Below, in pieces: positions 29,694 through 38,503 of a DNA stretch of 64,000 nucleotides. Within the stretch, counting starts at the first letter, position 1; each line of letters begins with the position of its first letter. The stretch spans positions 113,524 to 177,523 of the forward strand of contig CAWAQJ010000010.1 in NCBI GenBank assembly GCA_963784175.1, written 5' to 3'. Both the position numbers and the translations under genes were made by a program. Below the pieces are notes generated by a model, which worked only from the letters and a program-made list of their open reading frames with translations, was not told the DNA's origin and searched no databases. The stretch is from JAIBJN01 sp963784175 (GTDB lineage Bacteria; Actinomycetota; Thermoleophilia; Gaiellales; Gaiellaceae).

Positions 29694-30826
29694 AGGCCGA
29701 TCTCCTTGAGGACCTCGGCGGTGTGCTCGCCGAGAGCCGGCACCGCACCCGACGGAGGGCGTTCCCCGTCGACGAGGAACGGGCTTCCCACCACGGGCAG
29801 CGTGCCGACCTCAGACTCGACCTCGACGACGAGGCCGTTGTGGAGGAGCTGTGGGTGCTCGACAACGTCGGGGATCTCGTTCACGGCGCCGCAGGGGATG
29901 CGCGCGGCCTCCAGCATGTCGAGCCATTCCTGTGCGGAGAGGGCACCGAAGAGCTCCTCCAGGAGCGGCTCGAGCAGGCCGCGGTGCTCGACCCGCATCT
30001 CGTTTGTGGCGAAGCGCGGATCGTCGAGCAGATCGGGGCGGTCGATCACGTCGGCGCAGAGGGCGCGCCAGTGCTCGCCTGAGAGGACGGCGAAGCCGAA
30101 CAGCCGCCCGTCGCCCGCCGGGAAGGGGCCATAGGGGCAGAAGTGCGGGTGGCGCATGCCTGTGCGCGGCGGCGCCTGCTGCCGGTGCCACCAGAGGTGC
30201 GGGAAGTAGCCGAGCCAGTCCACCATCGTGTCGAAGAGCGAGACGGAGACTCGCGCGCCCTCGCCCGTCTCCGCGCGGCGGGCGAGCGCGGCCAGCGTGG
30301 CCACGGCCGCATAGCTCCCCGCGCCTACGTCGCACGCCGAGATGCCCACGCGCGCGGGCTCGCCCGGCGTGCCGGTGACGGCGATGAGGCCGGTCTCACC
30401 CTGCATGACCAGGTCGTAGGCGTTCTTGTTCGCGTACGGCCCGTCGGGCCCGTAGCCGGAGATGTCCACGTAGACGACGTCGGCCCGCAGCTTCCGCACC
30501 GCCTCCTCGCCGAGCCCGACCCGGTCGGCCCAGCCCGGCGTGTAGTTCTGGAGGACGACGTCGCTGCGCTCGATCAGTCGCTCGATCGCCGGCCGGTCGG
30601 CGGGGTCCTTCACGTTCAGGGCGACGCTGCGCTTGCCCCTGTTCATCCACACGAACCCGCTCGAGAGCCCGGCCGCGACCGTGTCCCAGCCGCGCGTGAC
30701 GTCGCCCGTGCCGGGCCGCTCGATCTTGATGACGTCGGCGCCGAGGTCGGCGAGAAGCCGTGACGCGAGCGGCCCTGCGAGGCCGTTCTCGAAGGCGAGA
30801 ACCCTGATGCCGGCGAGGAGCGGCAC
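29690..30826 (-). CDS. CaiB/BaiF-type (class III) CoA-transferase
   Basis: This is a 378-residue protein of the formyl-CoA/carnitine CoA-transferase family. It shows VLAFENGLAGPLASRLLADLGADVIKIERPGTGD, NRGKRSVALNVKDP, NYTPGWADRVGLG and GPYANKNAYDLVMQGETGLI (site of the catalytic aspartate), with a C-terminal HPQLLHNGLVVE. It moves CoA between carboxylic acids. Start GTG at 30826. The acid substrate is not evident from the neighbours. Confidence 0.92.
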   Translation of the reverse strand: MPLLAGIRVLAFENGLAGPLASRLLADLGADVIKIERPGTGDVTRGWDTVAAGLSSGFVWMNRGKRSVALNVKDPADRPAIERLIERSDVVLQNYTPGWADRVGLGEEAVRKLRADVVYVDISGYGPDGPYANKNAYDLVMQGETGLIAVTGTPGEPARVGISACDVGAGSYAAVATLAALARRAETGEGARVSVSLFDTMVDWLGYFPHLWWHRQQAPPRTGMRHPHFCPYGPFPAGDGRLFGFAVLSGEHWRALCADVIDRPDLLDDPRFATNEMRVEHRGLLEPLLEELFGALSAQEWLDMLEAARIPCGAVNEIPDVVEHPQLLHNGLVVEVESEVGTLPVVGSPFLVDGERPPSGAVPALGEHTAEVLKEIGL

Positions 30827-30885
30827 GCGCGTACCGTATTGCTCGGAAGGCCGCCGCGTACACTCACCAACCGCGAGGAGCCGCA

Positions 30886-31275
30886 ATGGCAACGCTGGAC
30901 GACAAGGCCAAGGCCATCATCGACAAGCCCAACCTGGCGTTCGTCGCCACCGTCATGGCCGACGGGTCGCCGCAGCTGACGCCCGTCTGGATCGAACGGG
31001 AGGGCGACACGATCACCTTCAACACGGCGACGGGCCGGGTGAAGTGGCAGAACATGCGCCGCGATCCGCGGATCGCCCTCACCGTCGTCGACCGGGACGA
31101 CGACTACGCACGCGTGGTGGTCCGCGGCCGCGTTGCCGGGATGATCGAGGGCGAAGAGGCCGACCGGCAGATCGACCGCCTCTCGAAGAAGTACACGGGG
31201 AACGACGAGTACCAGGGGCACAAGCCGGGCGAGTCGCGCGTCAAGGTCGTGGTCGAGCCGGTGTCCATCCGTTGA
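30886..31275 (+). CDS. PPOX-class (probably F420/FMN-dependent) oxidoreductase
   Basis: This is a 129-residue split-barrel flavin/deazaflavin-binding protein of the Rv1155-like group. It shows AFVATVMADGSPQLTPVWIERE, NTATGRVKWQNMRRDPRIAL and VVVRGRVAGM. Such proteins reduce substrates with F420H2 or bind related cofactors. A GAGGAG ribosome site precedes the ATG. It overlaps the start of the following ornithine-cyclodeaminase-like gene. Confidence 0.85.
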   Translation: MATLDDKAKAIIDKPNLAFVATVMADGSPQLTPVWIEREGDTITFNTATGRVKWQNMRRDPRIALTVVDRDDDYARVVVRGRVAGMIEGEEADRQIDRLSKKYTGNDEYQGHKPGESRVKVVVEPVSIR

Positions 31276-32202
31276 GCGGATTGCTCTACCTGAGCCGCGC
31301 CGATGTGGCGGCGCTCCTGCCCGAGGTCACCGAGCAGCTCGACCTGGTCGAGCACACGTACCGCTCGCTCGCCGCGGGACGCGTGGAGCTGCCGCCCAAG
31401 CCCGGCGTGCACCCCCGCAAGGACTCGTTCCTCCACGCCATGCCCGCGTACCTGCGGGACGAGGACGTCGTCGCGCTCAAGTGGGTCGGCGGCTATCCGG
31501 CGAACAAGGCACGCGGGCTGCCGTACATCACAGGGCTCGTCGTCCTGAACGACGCCGAGACGGGTCTGCCCCTTGGCAGTGATGGACGGCGCCGAGATCA
31601 CGGCCGCACGCACCGCGGCTGCCAGCGGCGTCTGCGTGCGGCGCTTCGCGCCCGAGGGCTGGCGGCGGGCCGCGATTCTCGGCTGCGGCGAGCAAGGGAG
31701 GTTCCACGCCGGTCTGCTCCACGCACTGAACCCGGACGCGGAGATCCGCGCCTGGGACCCGCACCCGGAGCGGATCGAGCGCATGGGCGACCTCGCCGAG
31801 GCCGCCTCCGGCTGGGAGGACGCACTCGCGGGCGCGGAGATCGTCGTCACCGCCGGGCCGATCATCGAGGACCCCGACCCGTCGATCCGCCCCGACCACC
31901 TCGGAGACAGCTGGCTCGCGCTCCCGATCGACTTCGACTTCTACTTCCGGCCCGAGACCGTCGCGGCGGCCGAGCTCTTCCTCGCGGACGACGTGAGCCA
32001 GTTCGAGTACTACCGCGAGCTCGGCCACTTCGTCGGCTGGCCCGAGCCGGAGGGGAACGTCGGCGAGGGCCTAGCCCGAAACGGCTCGCCCGGCCGCGCG
32101 CTCTGCTGCAACCTCGGCATCGGCGCCCTCGACGCAGCCTTCGCGAACGTCGTCCTCGAGCGTGCGCGCGCCGAGGGCGCAGGAACCGAGCTCGAGCGGT
32201 GA
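31272..32202 (+). CDS. Ornithine cyclodeaminase/mu-crystallin family protein, one frameshift
   Basis: This is an NAD-binding enzyme of the OCD/alanine dehydrogenase family. The first part (LLYLSRADVAALLP ... FLHAMPAYLRDEDVVALKWV) and second part (MDGAEITAARTAAASGVCVR ... AILGCGEQGRFHAGLLHAL) lie in different frames. Removing one T from the pair at 31573-31574 joins GLPL to AVMDGAE exactly as in the family. The start is probably TTG at 31272, overlapping the preceding stop. It could make proline from ornithine or reduce a cyclic imine. The break is more likely a sequence error than a true pseudogene. Confidence 0.82.
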
Positions 32203-32609
32203 GCCCGGCGCCGTGGCTGCTCGACCTCGAGCGCGCCCTGGCCGACGACGAGGGGACGGAGGTGCTCGCCACGGGACTCGTCGTGCTCGCCACCGTTGCC
32301 GGCCGCGACGTTCACCTCGATGCCGATGAGGCGCGCGGCGCTGCGAGGCGGGCGCTCCTGCTCCTCAGCACGGGCGGAGATCCCAGCCGCGGACTCGACC
32401 TGCACGGCAGGGCGGTGGCCTCGCTGGCCGACGACCTGCGCACGGTCGACCGCCAGATCGCGCTGGAGGAGGGCGTGAAAGAGCTACGGGTGCAGGCGGA
32501 GGGGCTCCCCCACGTCAGCGAGGCGCTCCACGCGCTCGTCGAGGCGCCCGATGTGGCCTGGCGGGCCTACGCCGCCGGCGTGCTCGCGCAGGAGCTGGAG
32601 GGCGACTAG
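32199..32609 (+). CDS. Hypothetical protein (136 aa)
   Basis: GTG at 32199 overlaps the stop of the OCD-like gene. The product is an Ala/Leu-rich, helical, cytoplasmic protein (e.g. VLATVAGRDVHLDADEARGAARRALLLLS, LRTVDRQIALEEGVKELR) with no recognised motif. Its tight coupling to the cyclodeaminase-like gene suggests a joint function, otherwise unknown. It ends convergently with the MBL-fold gene, overlapping it by four bases. Confidence 0.7.
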   Translation: MSPAPWLLDLERALADDEGTEVLATGLVVLATVAGRDVHLDADEARGAARRALLLLSTGGDPSRGLDLHGRAVASLADDLRTVDRQIALEEGVKELRVQAEGLPHVSEALHALVEAPDVAWRAYAAGVLAQELEGD

Positions 32610-33229
32610 TCGAAGGGCGGAAGCTCGAGCGCCCGCTCGAAGGCGGCCCGGTCGTGCACCGGGTCGCCGTGCGAGACGATGACGCGCTCGAACGGCAGGT
32701 CGAGCAGCTCGCGGAGAGCGGGCAAGACGCGCTTCTCGTGCCAGGGCGTCCCCCAGACGCGCAGCTCGCCGTCCGGCGCGGTGAGGGCGTCGGCGAAGAC
32801 GAGCGTGCGCTGCTCGGGGAGCCAGACCGGCGTCTCGCCGCGCCCTCGCCCGTCGTAGAGCGCAATGAGGCCGCCCGGGAGCCCGTCGCCGGGCTCGATT
32901 CCCTCCAGCTCGGTCTCCGGGATGTCGTGCCGCCAGAAGAGGTACGGCCCGTAGGCCCGCGCGCCGTAGCGCTCGACGAACCGGTCGACGTCGCGGACGT
33001 GGTCGGGCTTGAGCACGACGACGACGGTCGGCGGGCTCGCGTCCAGGCGTTCCCAGATCTCCTTCGCGTCGTCGGGCGGCGCGAGCGGGTCGATCAGCAC
33101 GACCTCGCCGCCCGACTCGACGCAGGTCGAGGTCACCGGAGGCTCCCAGTCGGCGTCGGGAGACCAGTCGGGGTGCGGCTGGCGCCAGATCCAGAGCCCC
33201 GGCGCGAGATCGAGGACCTCGGCGGCCAC
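32606..33229 (-). CDS. MBL-fold protein with degenerate metal site
   Basis: This 207-residue protein has a metallo-beta-lactamase-like layout: VTSTCVESGGEVVLIDPLAPP (first strands), VVVVLKPDHVRDVDRFVERYG at the place of HxHxDH, LVFADALTAPDGELRVWG and IVSHGDPVHDR. Only part of the metal-binding motif remains (DHVRDVD), so hydrolase activity is doubtful or uses a different metal set. The GTG start at 33229 touches the stop of the DMGDH-like gene, so the two are probably co-transcribed. Confidence 0.8.
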   Translation of the reverse strand: MAAEVLDLAPGLWIWRQPHPDWSPDADWEPPVTSTCVESGGEVVLIDPLAPPDDAKEIWERLDASPPTVVVVLKPDHVRDVDRFVERYGARAYGPYLFWRHDIPETELEGIEPGDGLPGGLIALYDGRGRGETPVWLPEQRTLVFADALTAPDGELRVWGTPWHEKRVLPALRELLDLPFERVIVSHGDPVHDRAAFERALELPPFD

Positions 33230-35649
33230 TACCCTCGGATCCGCTCCCCGGCCGGGTCCCAGAGCGGCTCATCGGCGATGCGCCCCGGCACCCAGTCGCC
33301 GAAGATCTCGACCTCGACCACCCGCTCGGCCTCGGCTGAATCGGCCGGCACGTAGGCGTAGGCGATCGAGCGCTCGACCGAGTAGCCGTAGCCACCGCTC
33401 GTCACGCGCCCGAGGATCTCGCCGTCCATGCGCACCGGCTCCGAGCCGAGCGCGACCGAGCGCGGGTCGTCGAGGACGAGGCAGGCCAGCTTCCGCTCGA
33501 GCTGCGTCTCCTGTGCCGCGACGAGAGCGTCGCGCCCGAGGAAGTCGCCCTTGTCGAGCTTGACCGCGAAGCCGAGGCCGGCCTCGTACGGCGTCTCGTC
33601 GGGCGTGATGTCGGCGCCCCAGACGCGGTAGCCCTTCTCCAGCCGCAGCGAGTCGATCGCCTTGTAGCCGCCGGCGACCAGACCGTGATCGGTCCCGGCG
33701 TCCCAGATCGTGTCCCAGAGGCGTCGCCCGAACTCCGTCGGGCAGTAGAGCTCCCAGCCGAGCTCGCCGACGTAGGTGACACGGACGGCGAGGCACGGGA
33801 CGTGCCCCACGCTGAGCTGCTGTGCACGCATGTACGGGAAGGCCTCGTTGCCCAGGTCGGCGTCGGTCAGCGGCTGCAAGAGGTCGCGCGCCGCCGGCCC
33901 CCACAGTCCCAGGCAGGCGAAGCGCGCGGTCACGTCCTCGACGAGGACGGAGCCGTCGTCAGGGGCGTGCGAACGGATCCAGGCGGCGTCGTGCTGGCCG
34001 AACGCGGTGCCGGTGACGATGCGGAAGCGGTCCTCGGCGAGGCGGGTGACGGTGAAGTCGCACTCGATCCCACCCCGTGCGTTGAGCATCTGCGTGTAGG
34101 TGACCGTGCCGACGTCGCGGGCGACGCGGTTGTCACAGAGCTGCTCGAGGAAGCCGGCGGCGCCCTCGCCGACGACGTCCAGCTTGGCGAACGACGTCTC
34201 GTCGAAGAGCGCGGCAGCCTCGCGGCAGGCCCGATGCTCGGCGCCGATCGCCGGCGACCAGAGGCGCCCCGCCCAGCCGCGCGGGCGAAGCGACTCGTCG
34301 CCGCGCTCGGCGTTGGGCTCGAACCAGTTCGCGCGCTCCCAGCCCGACTTCTCCCCGAAGGCGGCGCCGAGCTCGGCCAGGCGCTCGTAGGTCGGCGACA
34401 GGCGCAGCGGCCGTCCGGCCTGGCGCTCGTGGCCCGGGTACTTGACGTCGTAGTAGGTCGAGTACACCTCGACGGTGCGGGCGAGCGTGTACGCCTGGCT
34501 GGCATACGCGGCGCCGAAGCGCCGTGAGTCCATCTCCCAGACGTCGAGGCTCGGCACCCCTTCGACGATCCACTCGGCGACGAGCCGGCCCATGCCCCCG
34601 GCGCCGGCGAGGCCGTGAGCGCAGAAGCCCGCCGCCACCCAGAAGCCTCTGACGTCGGACTCTCCGAGGATGAACTCGCCGTCCGGCGTGAAGGCCTCCG
34701 GGCCGTTGACCAGCTTTACGACCTCGGCCTCCTCGAGGTCGGGCACGCGCACGAGGGCGTTCGTCATCAGCTCCTCGAAGCGCTCCCAGTCCTCGGGAAG
34801 CAGCCGGCCGTTGAAGTCGGGCGGGATGCCGTCGAGGCCCCACGGGGCCGGGTTGCGCTCGTAGCCCCCCATGACCAGGCCGCCTGACTCGCCGCGGAAG
34901 TAGACGAGCAGCGACGGGTCGCGAATCGTCGGGACGTCGAGCGGGACGCCACTCGGCTTGGTGACGAGGTACTCGTGGGCCATCGGGATCACGGGGACGT
35001 TCACGCCGGCCAGGCGGCCGATCTCGCCCGCGAACATCCCGCCCGCGTTGACGACGACCTCCGCCTCCACGTCGCCCTTGTCAGTCTCGATCCCGAGAAC
35101 CCGGCCGCGCTCGACGCGAATGCCCGTCACCCGCGTGTTGGTCGCGATCTCCGCGCCCCGCCTGCGCGCTCCCTCCGCGAGAGCGAACGTCAGCTGGCTC
35201 GGGTCGATGTAGCCGTCCGTGGAGAGGTACGCCGCACCGAGGACGCCGTCCGTCGACATGGGAGGGAAGAGCTTCTGCGCCTCCTCGGCAGAGATCAGCT
35301 CGAGGGGAAGCCCGAAGGTCTTCGCCCACCCGGCCTGGCGCGCGAGCTCCTCCATGCGCTCCTCCGACGAGCCGAGGCGGAGCGAACCGACCTCGTGCCA
35401 GCCGGTCTCGAGGCCCACCTCGTCGGCGAGCGTCCGATAGAGGTCGACCGAGTTCATCATCATCCGCGTCAGGCTCAACGAGCTGCGCAGCTGACCGACG
35501 AGACCGGCGGAATGGAAGGTCGAGCCGCTCGTCAGGTCGGCGCGCTCGACGAGGAGGACGTCCTCCCAGCCCAGCCGCGCGAGCCAGTAGAGGACGGAGG
35601 CCCCGCCGACGCCTCCACCGATGACGACCGCTCGGGCCCTGTCTCGCAT
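33229..35649 (-). CDS. Dimethylglycine/sarcosine dehydrogenase-like FAD and folate-domain protein
   Basis: This is an 806-residue fusion of an N-terminal DAO-type FAD domain and a C-terminal GcvT/aminomethyltransferase domain. The FAD domain has AVVIGGGVGGASVLYWLARLGW, the flavin-attachment-like TSGSTFHSAGLVGQLR and VVNAGGMFAGEIGRLAGV. The GcvT part has CDFTVTRLAEDRFRIVTGTA, LGLWGPAARDLLQPL, YVGELGWELYCP and the ending LGRVTSGGYGYSVERSIAYAYV. Family members demethylate N-methylglycines and pass the one-carbon unit to tetrahydrofolate. Start ATG at 35649, only 20 bases from a divergent gene. Confidence 0.93.
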   Translation of the reverse strand: MRDRARAVVIGGGVGGASVLYWLARLGWEDVLLVERADLTSGSTFHSAGLVGQLRSSLSLTRMMMNSVDLYRTLADEVGLETGWHEVGSLRLGSSEERMEELARQAGWAKTFGLPLELISAEEAQKLFPPMSTDGVLGAAYLSTDGYIDPSQLTFALAEGARRRGAEIATNTRVTGIRVERGRVLGIETDKGDVEAEVVVNAGGMFAGEIGRLAGVNVPVIPMAHEYLVTKPSGVPLDVPTIRDPSLLVYFRGESGGLVMGGYERNPAPWGLDGIPPDFNGRLLPEDWERFEELMTNALVRVPDLEEAEVVKLVNGPEAFTPDGEFILGESDVRGFWVAAGFCAHGLAGAGGMGRLVAEWIVEGVPSLDVWEMDSRRFGAAYASQAYTLARTVEVYSTYYDVKYPGHERQAGRPLRLSPTYERLAELGAAFGEKSGWERANWFEPNAERGDESLRPRGWAGRLWSPAIGAEHRACREAAALFDETSFAKLDVVGEGAAGFLEQLCDNRVARDVGTVTYTQMLNARGGIECDFTVTRLAEDRFRIVTGTAFGQHDAAWIRSHAPDDGSVLVEDVTARFACLGLWGPAARDLLQPLTDADLGNEAFPYMRAQQLSVGHVPCLAVRVTYVGELGWELYCPTEFGRRLWDTIWDAGTDHGLVAGGYKAIDSLRLEKGYRVWGADITPDETPYEAGLGFAVKLDKGDFLGRDALVAAQETQLERKLACLVLDDPRSVALGSEPVRMDGEILGRVTSGGYGYSVERSIAYAYVPADSAEAERVVEVEIFGDWVPGRIADEPLWDPAGERIRG

Positions 35650-35669
35650 GCGCGCGCTACCCTAACGTC

Positions 35670-35963
35670 ATGCGCGTCGTCGCCTCCCCGGAGGCCGTCG
35701 CGTTCGTGCGAGAGCGCGGCGGCAGACTCTTCCTGTGGCCGACGTGGACACGGTGCTGCCGCTCCCTCGGGACGTGGCGCCTCGAGAGCTCCACCGAGCC
35801 CCGGAGCGACCGGACGTTTCGCCGCGTGCCGGCGGACGGCTTCGAGCTCTACCTCCCGGAAAACCTGACCCGAGAGCCCGAGGAGCTCGAGATCGAGCTG
35901 CGCCGCTTCCCGCGCCGCCACGTCGAGGGGTACTGGAACGGGCTGGCCTGGATCGTGTGGTGA
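35670..35963 (+). CDS. Conserved hypothetical protein (97 aa)
   Basis: Starting with MRVVASPEAVAFVRERGGRLFLWP, this 97-residue protein has a beta-rich look, a Cys-Cys pair (RCCRSLG) and ends GYWNGLAWIVW. I do not recognise a characterised family; the pattern is vaguely HesB-like, but the usual cysteines are not conserved. It is divergent from the DMGDH-like gene, and the gap of 20 bases means that the promoters overlap coding sequence. Confidence 0.7.
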   Translation: MRVVASPEAVAFVRERGGRLFLWPTWTRCCRSLGTWRLESSTEPRSDRTFRRVPADGFELYLPENLTREPEELEIELRRFPRRHVEGYWNGLAWIVW

Positions 35964-36008
35964 ACGACTAGGGACCTGCTGCCGTCCCGCACCCGTAGTC
36001 GGGACGAG

Positions 36009-37142
36009 ATGACCAGATTCCTGCCTGTTTCAATCGCGCTCCTGCTCGCGGCGATCTGCGCCGGTGGCGCCGGTGCGGATGGGCTTCCGGTCGAGGGAGT
36101 GGATGCCAGCCTCGCCGGCGTCGCCACGGCACCGGTCAACGGCGTCCGCTACGTCACGCCTCCCGCCGGCCGGAACACGGTCGTGGCCGCCGTCGACGTC
36201 GACAGTGGCCGGCTTCTCCGCTCTCGGCTACTTCTCGGCCGCTTGACCGTGCCGGTCGTCGCGTACGACGGCTCGTCGTCCGGCCTCTCGAAAGATGGGC
36301 GGACGCTGGTCCTCATTCAGCCGCGCAAGTCGTTTCCACGGCGGACGACGACCTTTGCCGTCCTGGGAACCCAGACCTTCCGGCTTCGCGATGTCATCAC
36401 TCTGCGGGGCGACTTCAGTTTCGATGCGCTGTCACCGAACGGGCGCTTGCTGTACCTCGTCGAGTACCTCTCGCCCGATGACCCCTCCCGCTACCTCGTG
36501 CGGCTGTACGACCTGAAGGCGCATCGGCTGCTGCCGGACCCGATCATCGACCCGCGTGAGGTGGGCGACGTCATGCGCGGCATGCCGGTGACGCGCTCCT
36601 ACAGCCCTGACGGCCGCTTCGCGTACACGCTGTACGACGGCGCCGGCGAGCACCCGTTCATCCACGCGCTCGACACGGTCGAGAAGAGCGCCCGCTGCAT
36701 CGATTTGCACGGGCTCATGGGGTTCCAGCGCTTCCAGGACCTCAAGCTCGACGTGTCCCCTGACGGCGGCGCGATTGCGGTCACCCTCGGACGTGATCCG
36801 GTCGCCCTCGTCGACACACGGACGAGCACGGTCACCGATCCACCGCCCGTCGCACCCGAGCCCGACAGCTCCGCGACTTCGAGCAACGATCCACGCAGCG
36901 TCCCCTGGCTCCTCGTGGCCGCGGGCGCCGCCGGCCTCCTGCTCCTCCTACTGGTGGTCCAGCGCCTCCTGAAAGGCGGGCTCGGCCGACGTTCGCAGCA
37001 TCCGGTCGAAATGCTGGGAGGCCCAGGCGACGTAGTCGACGTCGAGGTCGGAGACGCCCTGCTGGACGACGCCCCACATGGCCTCTCGGAAGTCGGACAT
37101 GAAGCGCATGAGCCGGAGCGCCCGCGCGTCCTCGTCCCGTAG
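36009..37142 (+). CDS. Secreted/membrane-anchored beta-propeller-like protein
   Basis: This is a 377-residue protein with a signal peptide (FLPVSIALLLAAICAGGAGA). The large extracytoplasmic part has repeated WD40/TolB-like strands (GLSKDGRTLVLIQP, SPNGRLLYLVEYL, YSPDGRFAYTLYDG, VSPDGGAIAVTLG). A C-terminal transmembrane helix (VPWLLVAAGAAGLLLLLLVV) follows. The last roughly 65 codons lie antisense to the phosphotransferase gene (36948-37826), an unusually long convergent overlap; the true stop could be earlier if a base is wrong. The function is unknown. Confidence 0.75.
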   Translation: MTRFLPVSIALLLAAICAGGAGADGLPVEGVDASLAGVATAPVNGVRYVTPPAGRNTVVAAVDVDSGRLLRSRLLLGRLTVPVVAYDGSSSGLSKDGRTLVLIQPRKSFPRRTTTFAVLGTQTFRLRDVITLRGDFSFDALSPNGRLLYLVEYLSPDDPSRYLVRLYDLKAHRLLPDPIIDPREVGDVMRGMPVTRSYSPDGRFAYTLYDGAGEHPFIHALDTVEKSARCIDLHGLMGFQRFQDLKLDVSPDGGAIAVTLGRDPVALVDTRTSTVTDPPPVAPEPDSSATSSNDPRSVPWLLVAAGAAGLLLLLLVVQRLLKGGLGRRSQHPVEMLGGPGDVVDVEVGDALLDDAPHGLSEVGHEAHEPERPRVLVP

Positions 37143-37826
37143 CTCGCCGAAGTAGGCCTCGAGGAGCAAGGCGTTGGCCTCGTCGTCGAACTCGTGGTTG
37201 ATGGAGAAGTTGGCGAGGTCGAAGAAGCGGTCGCCCATGCCTGCGTACTCCCAGTCGACGATGCGGATGTCTCCGTCATCGTCGAGGAAGTTGAGGTTCT
37301 GGTAGTCGTTGTGGCAGGCGACCGGGACGGGCCCATCTCGGGCCGCCTCGATGCGTAGCGACACGCCGTGCGCCCACTCGAAGACCTCGGGGACCTCGAC
37401 GCCGTGCGCAGCTGCAGTCTCGGCATACGCCTCGACGACGCGAAACGAGTCGAAGGTTCCCGGGATCGGGGGCCCGTCGTGCAGGCGGCGCAGGACCGCG
37501 GCCGCACGAGCGACGGTCTCGGGCTCGCGCATCTCCTCGGGCGGGATCGGCCGCCCTTCGATGAAGCGCGTGACGAGGTAGCCCTCGGGCTCGACGTAGC
37601 CGACGACCTCGGGACCGATCCCCAGCTCCGCGGCGACGAGCGAGGCGCCGTGCTCGACGGAACGATCGATGGCGAGCAGCTCCGAATCCTTGCCGCCGAT
37701 CCGGAGAACGCAGACCTCGCCGTCCACCGCGAGCTTGAAGTTCTGGTTGGTGAGCCCGCCGGCGAGCGGCTCGAGCACGAGCTCGCGGCCGGGCCAGATG
37801 CGCTCGGCAATCTCCTCCGGTTGCAT
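36948..37826 (-). CDS. Choline/aminoglycoside-kinase-like phosphotransferase
   Basis: This is a 292-residue protein-kinase-fold small-molecule kinase. The N-lobe has LEPLAGGLTNQNFKLAVDGEVCVLRI (ATP-binding, choline-kinase-like LTNxNF). The catalytic loop is VACHNDYQNLNFLDD and the metal motif IVDWEYAGMGDRFFDLANF. LTNxNFKL and EYAGMGDRFFDLAN resemble choline/ethanolamine kinases more than antibiotic kinases. Start ATG at 37826, divergent from the HAD gene. Confidence 0.88.
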   Translation of the reverse strand: MQPEEIAERIWPGRELVLEPLAGGLTNQNFKLAVDGEVCVLRIGGKDSELLAIDRSVEHGASLVAAELGIGPEVVGYVEPEGYLVTRFIEGRPIPPEEMREPETVARAAAVLRRLHDGPPIPGTFDSFRVVEAYAETAAAHGVEVPEVFEWAHGVSLRIEAARDGPVPVACHNDYQNLNFLDDDGDIRIVDWEYAGMGDRFFDLANFSINHEFDDEANALLLEAYFGELRDEDARALRLMRFMSDFREAMWGVVQQGVSDLDVDYVAWASQHFDRMLRTSAEPAFQEALDHQ

Positions 37827-37852
37827 CGCGCGATCCTAGACTGGCGATCGCC

Positions 37853-38503
37853 GTGGCCGCACGCGCTCTCATGTTCGACTTCAACGGGACGCTCTCCGAC
37901 GACGAGCCCCTGCTCTTCGCCATCCTGAGCGACCTCTTCGCCGAGCAGGGGAAGCCGCTCTCCGAGGACGTCTACTACGACCAGCTGGCAGGCCGCTCCG
38001 ACCCGGAGATCGTCCGCACCTGGCTCGGCGCCGACCATCCCGCCGTCGAGTCGGTGCTCGCGGAGCGGATCGTGCGCTACCGCGCGCAGGTCGGAGACGG
38101 CTCCACGATCGGGCCCGACGCGCGCGCTGCCTTCCTGCACGCGGCGGAGACCGTGCCGGTCGCCGTCGTGTCCGGCGCCCACCGCGACGAGGTCGTGCCC
38201 GCGCTCGCGGCGGCCGGGCTCGCGACCGCGGCGCGCGTCGTTGTCACGATCGAGGACGTCGGCGCGGGGAAGCCCGATCCGGGCGGCTACCTCCTCGCGC
38301 TCGACCAGCTCGACGCCAGCCTCGACCCGGCGGAGGTCACGGTCTTCGAGGACACAGAGGCCGGCGTCGCCGCTGCGAAGGCGGCCGGGATGCGCTGCGT
38401 CGCCATCCCCGGAACGCACACGCCGGAGCGGCTCGCCCTGGCGGACGAGCTCGCTCCGGCGCTTGATCTCGAAGCGGTGCGACGGGCGCTCGGCGGCGGC
38501 TAG
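37853..38503 (+). CDS. HAD-superfamily hydrolase (beta-phosphoglucomutase/phosphatase-like)
   Basis: This is a 216-residue haloacid-dehalogenase-fold enzyme. Motif I is FDFNGTLSDDEP (nucleophile Asp), motif II VAVVSGAHR, motif III around GKPDPGGYLLAL and motif IV VFEDTEAGVAAAKAAGM. It is a subfamily I phosphatase or mutase with a helical cap; the substrate is unknown. The start is GTG at 37853. It ends convergently with the permease gene (four-base overlap). Confidence 0.9.
   Translation: MAARALMFDFNGTLSDDEPLLFAILSDLFAEQGKPLSEDVYYDQLAGRSDPEIVRTWLGADHPAVESVLAERIVRYRAQVGDGSTIGPDARAAFLHAAETVPVAVVSGAHRDEVVPALAAAGLATAARVVVTIEDVGAGKPDPGGYLLALDQLDASLDPAEVTVFEDTEAGVAAAKAAGMRCVAIPGTHTPERLALADELAPALDLEAVRRALGGG

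Noticed and set aside
36948..37826. An aminoglycoside-resistance kinase.
   Set aside because: The LTNxNF and EYAGMGDRFFDLAN patterns fit choline/ethanolamine-type kinases better, and no resistance context is present.
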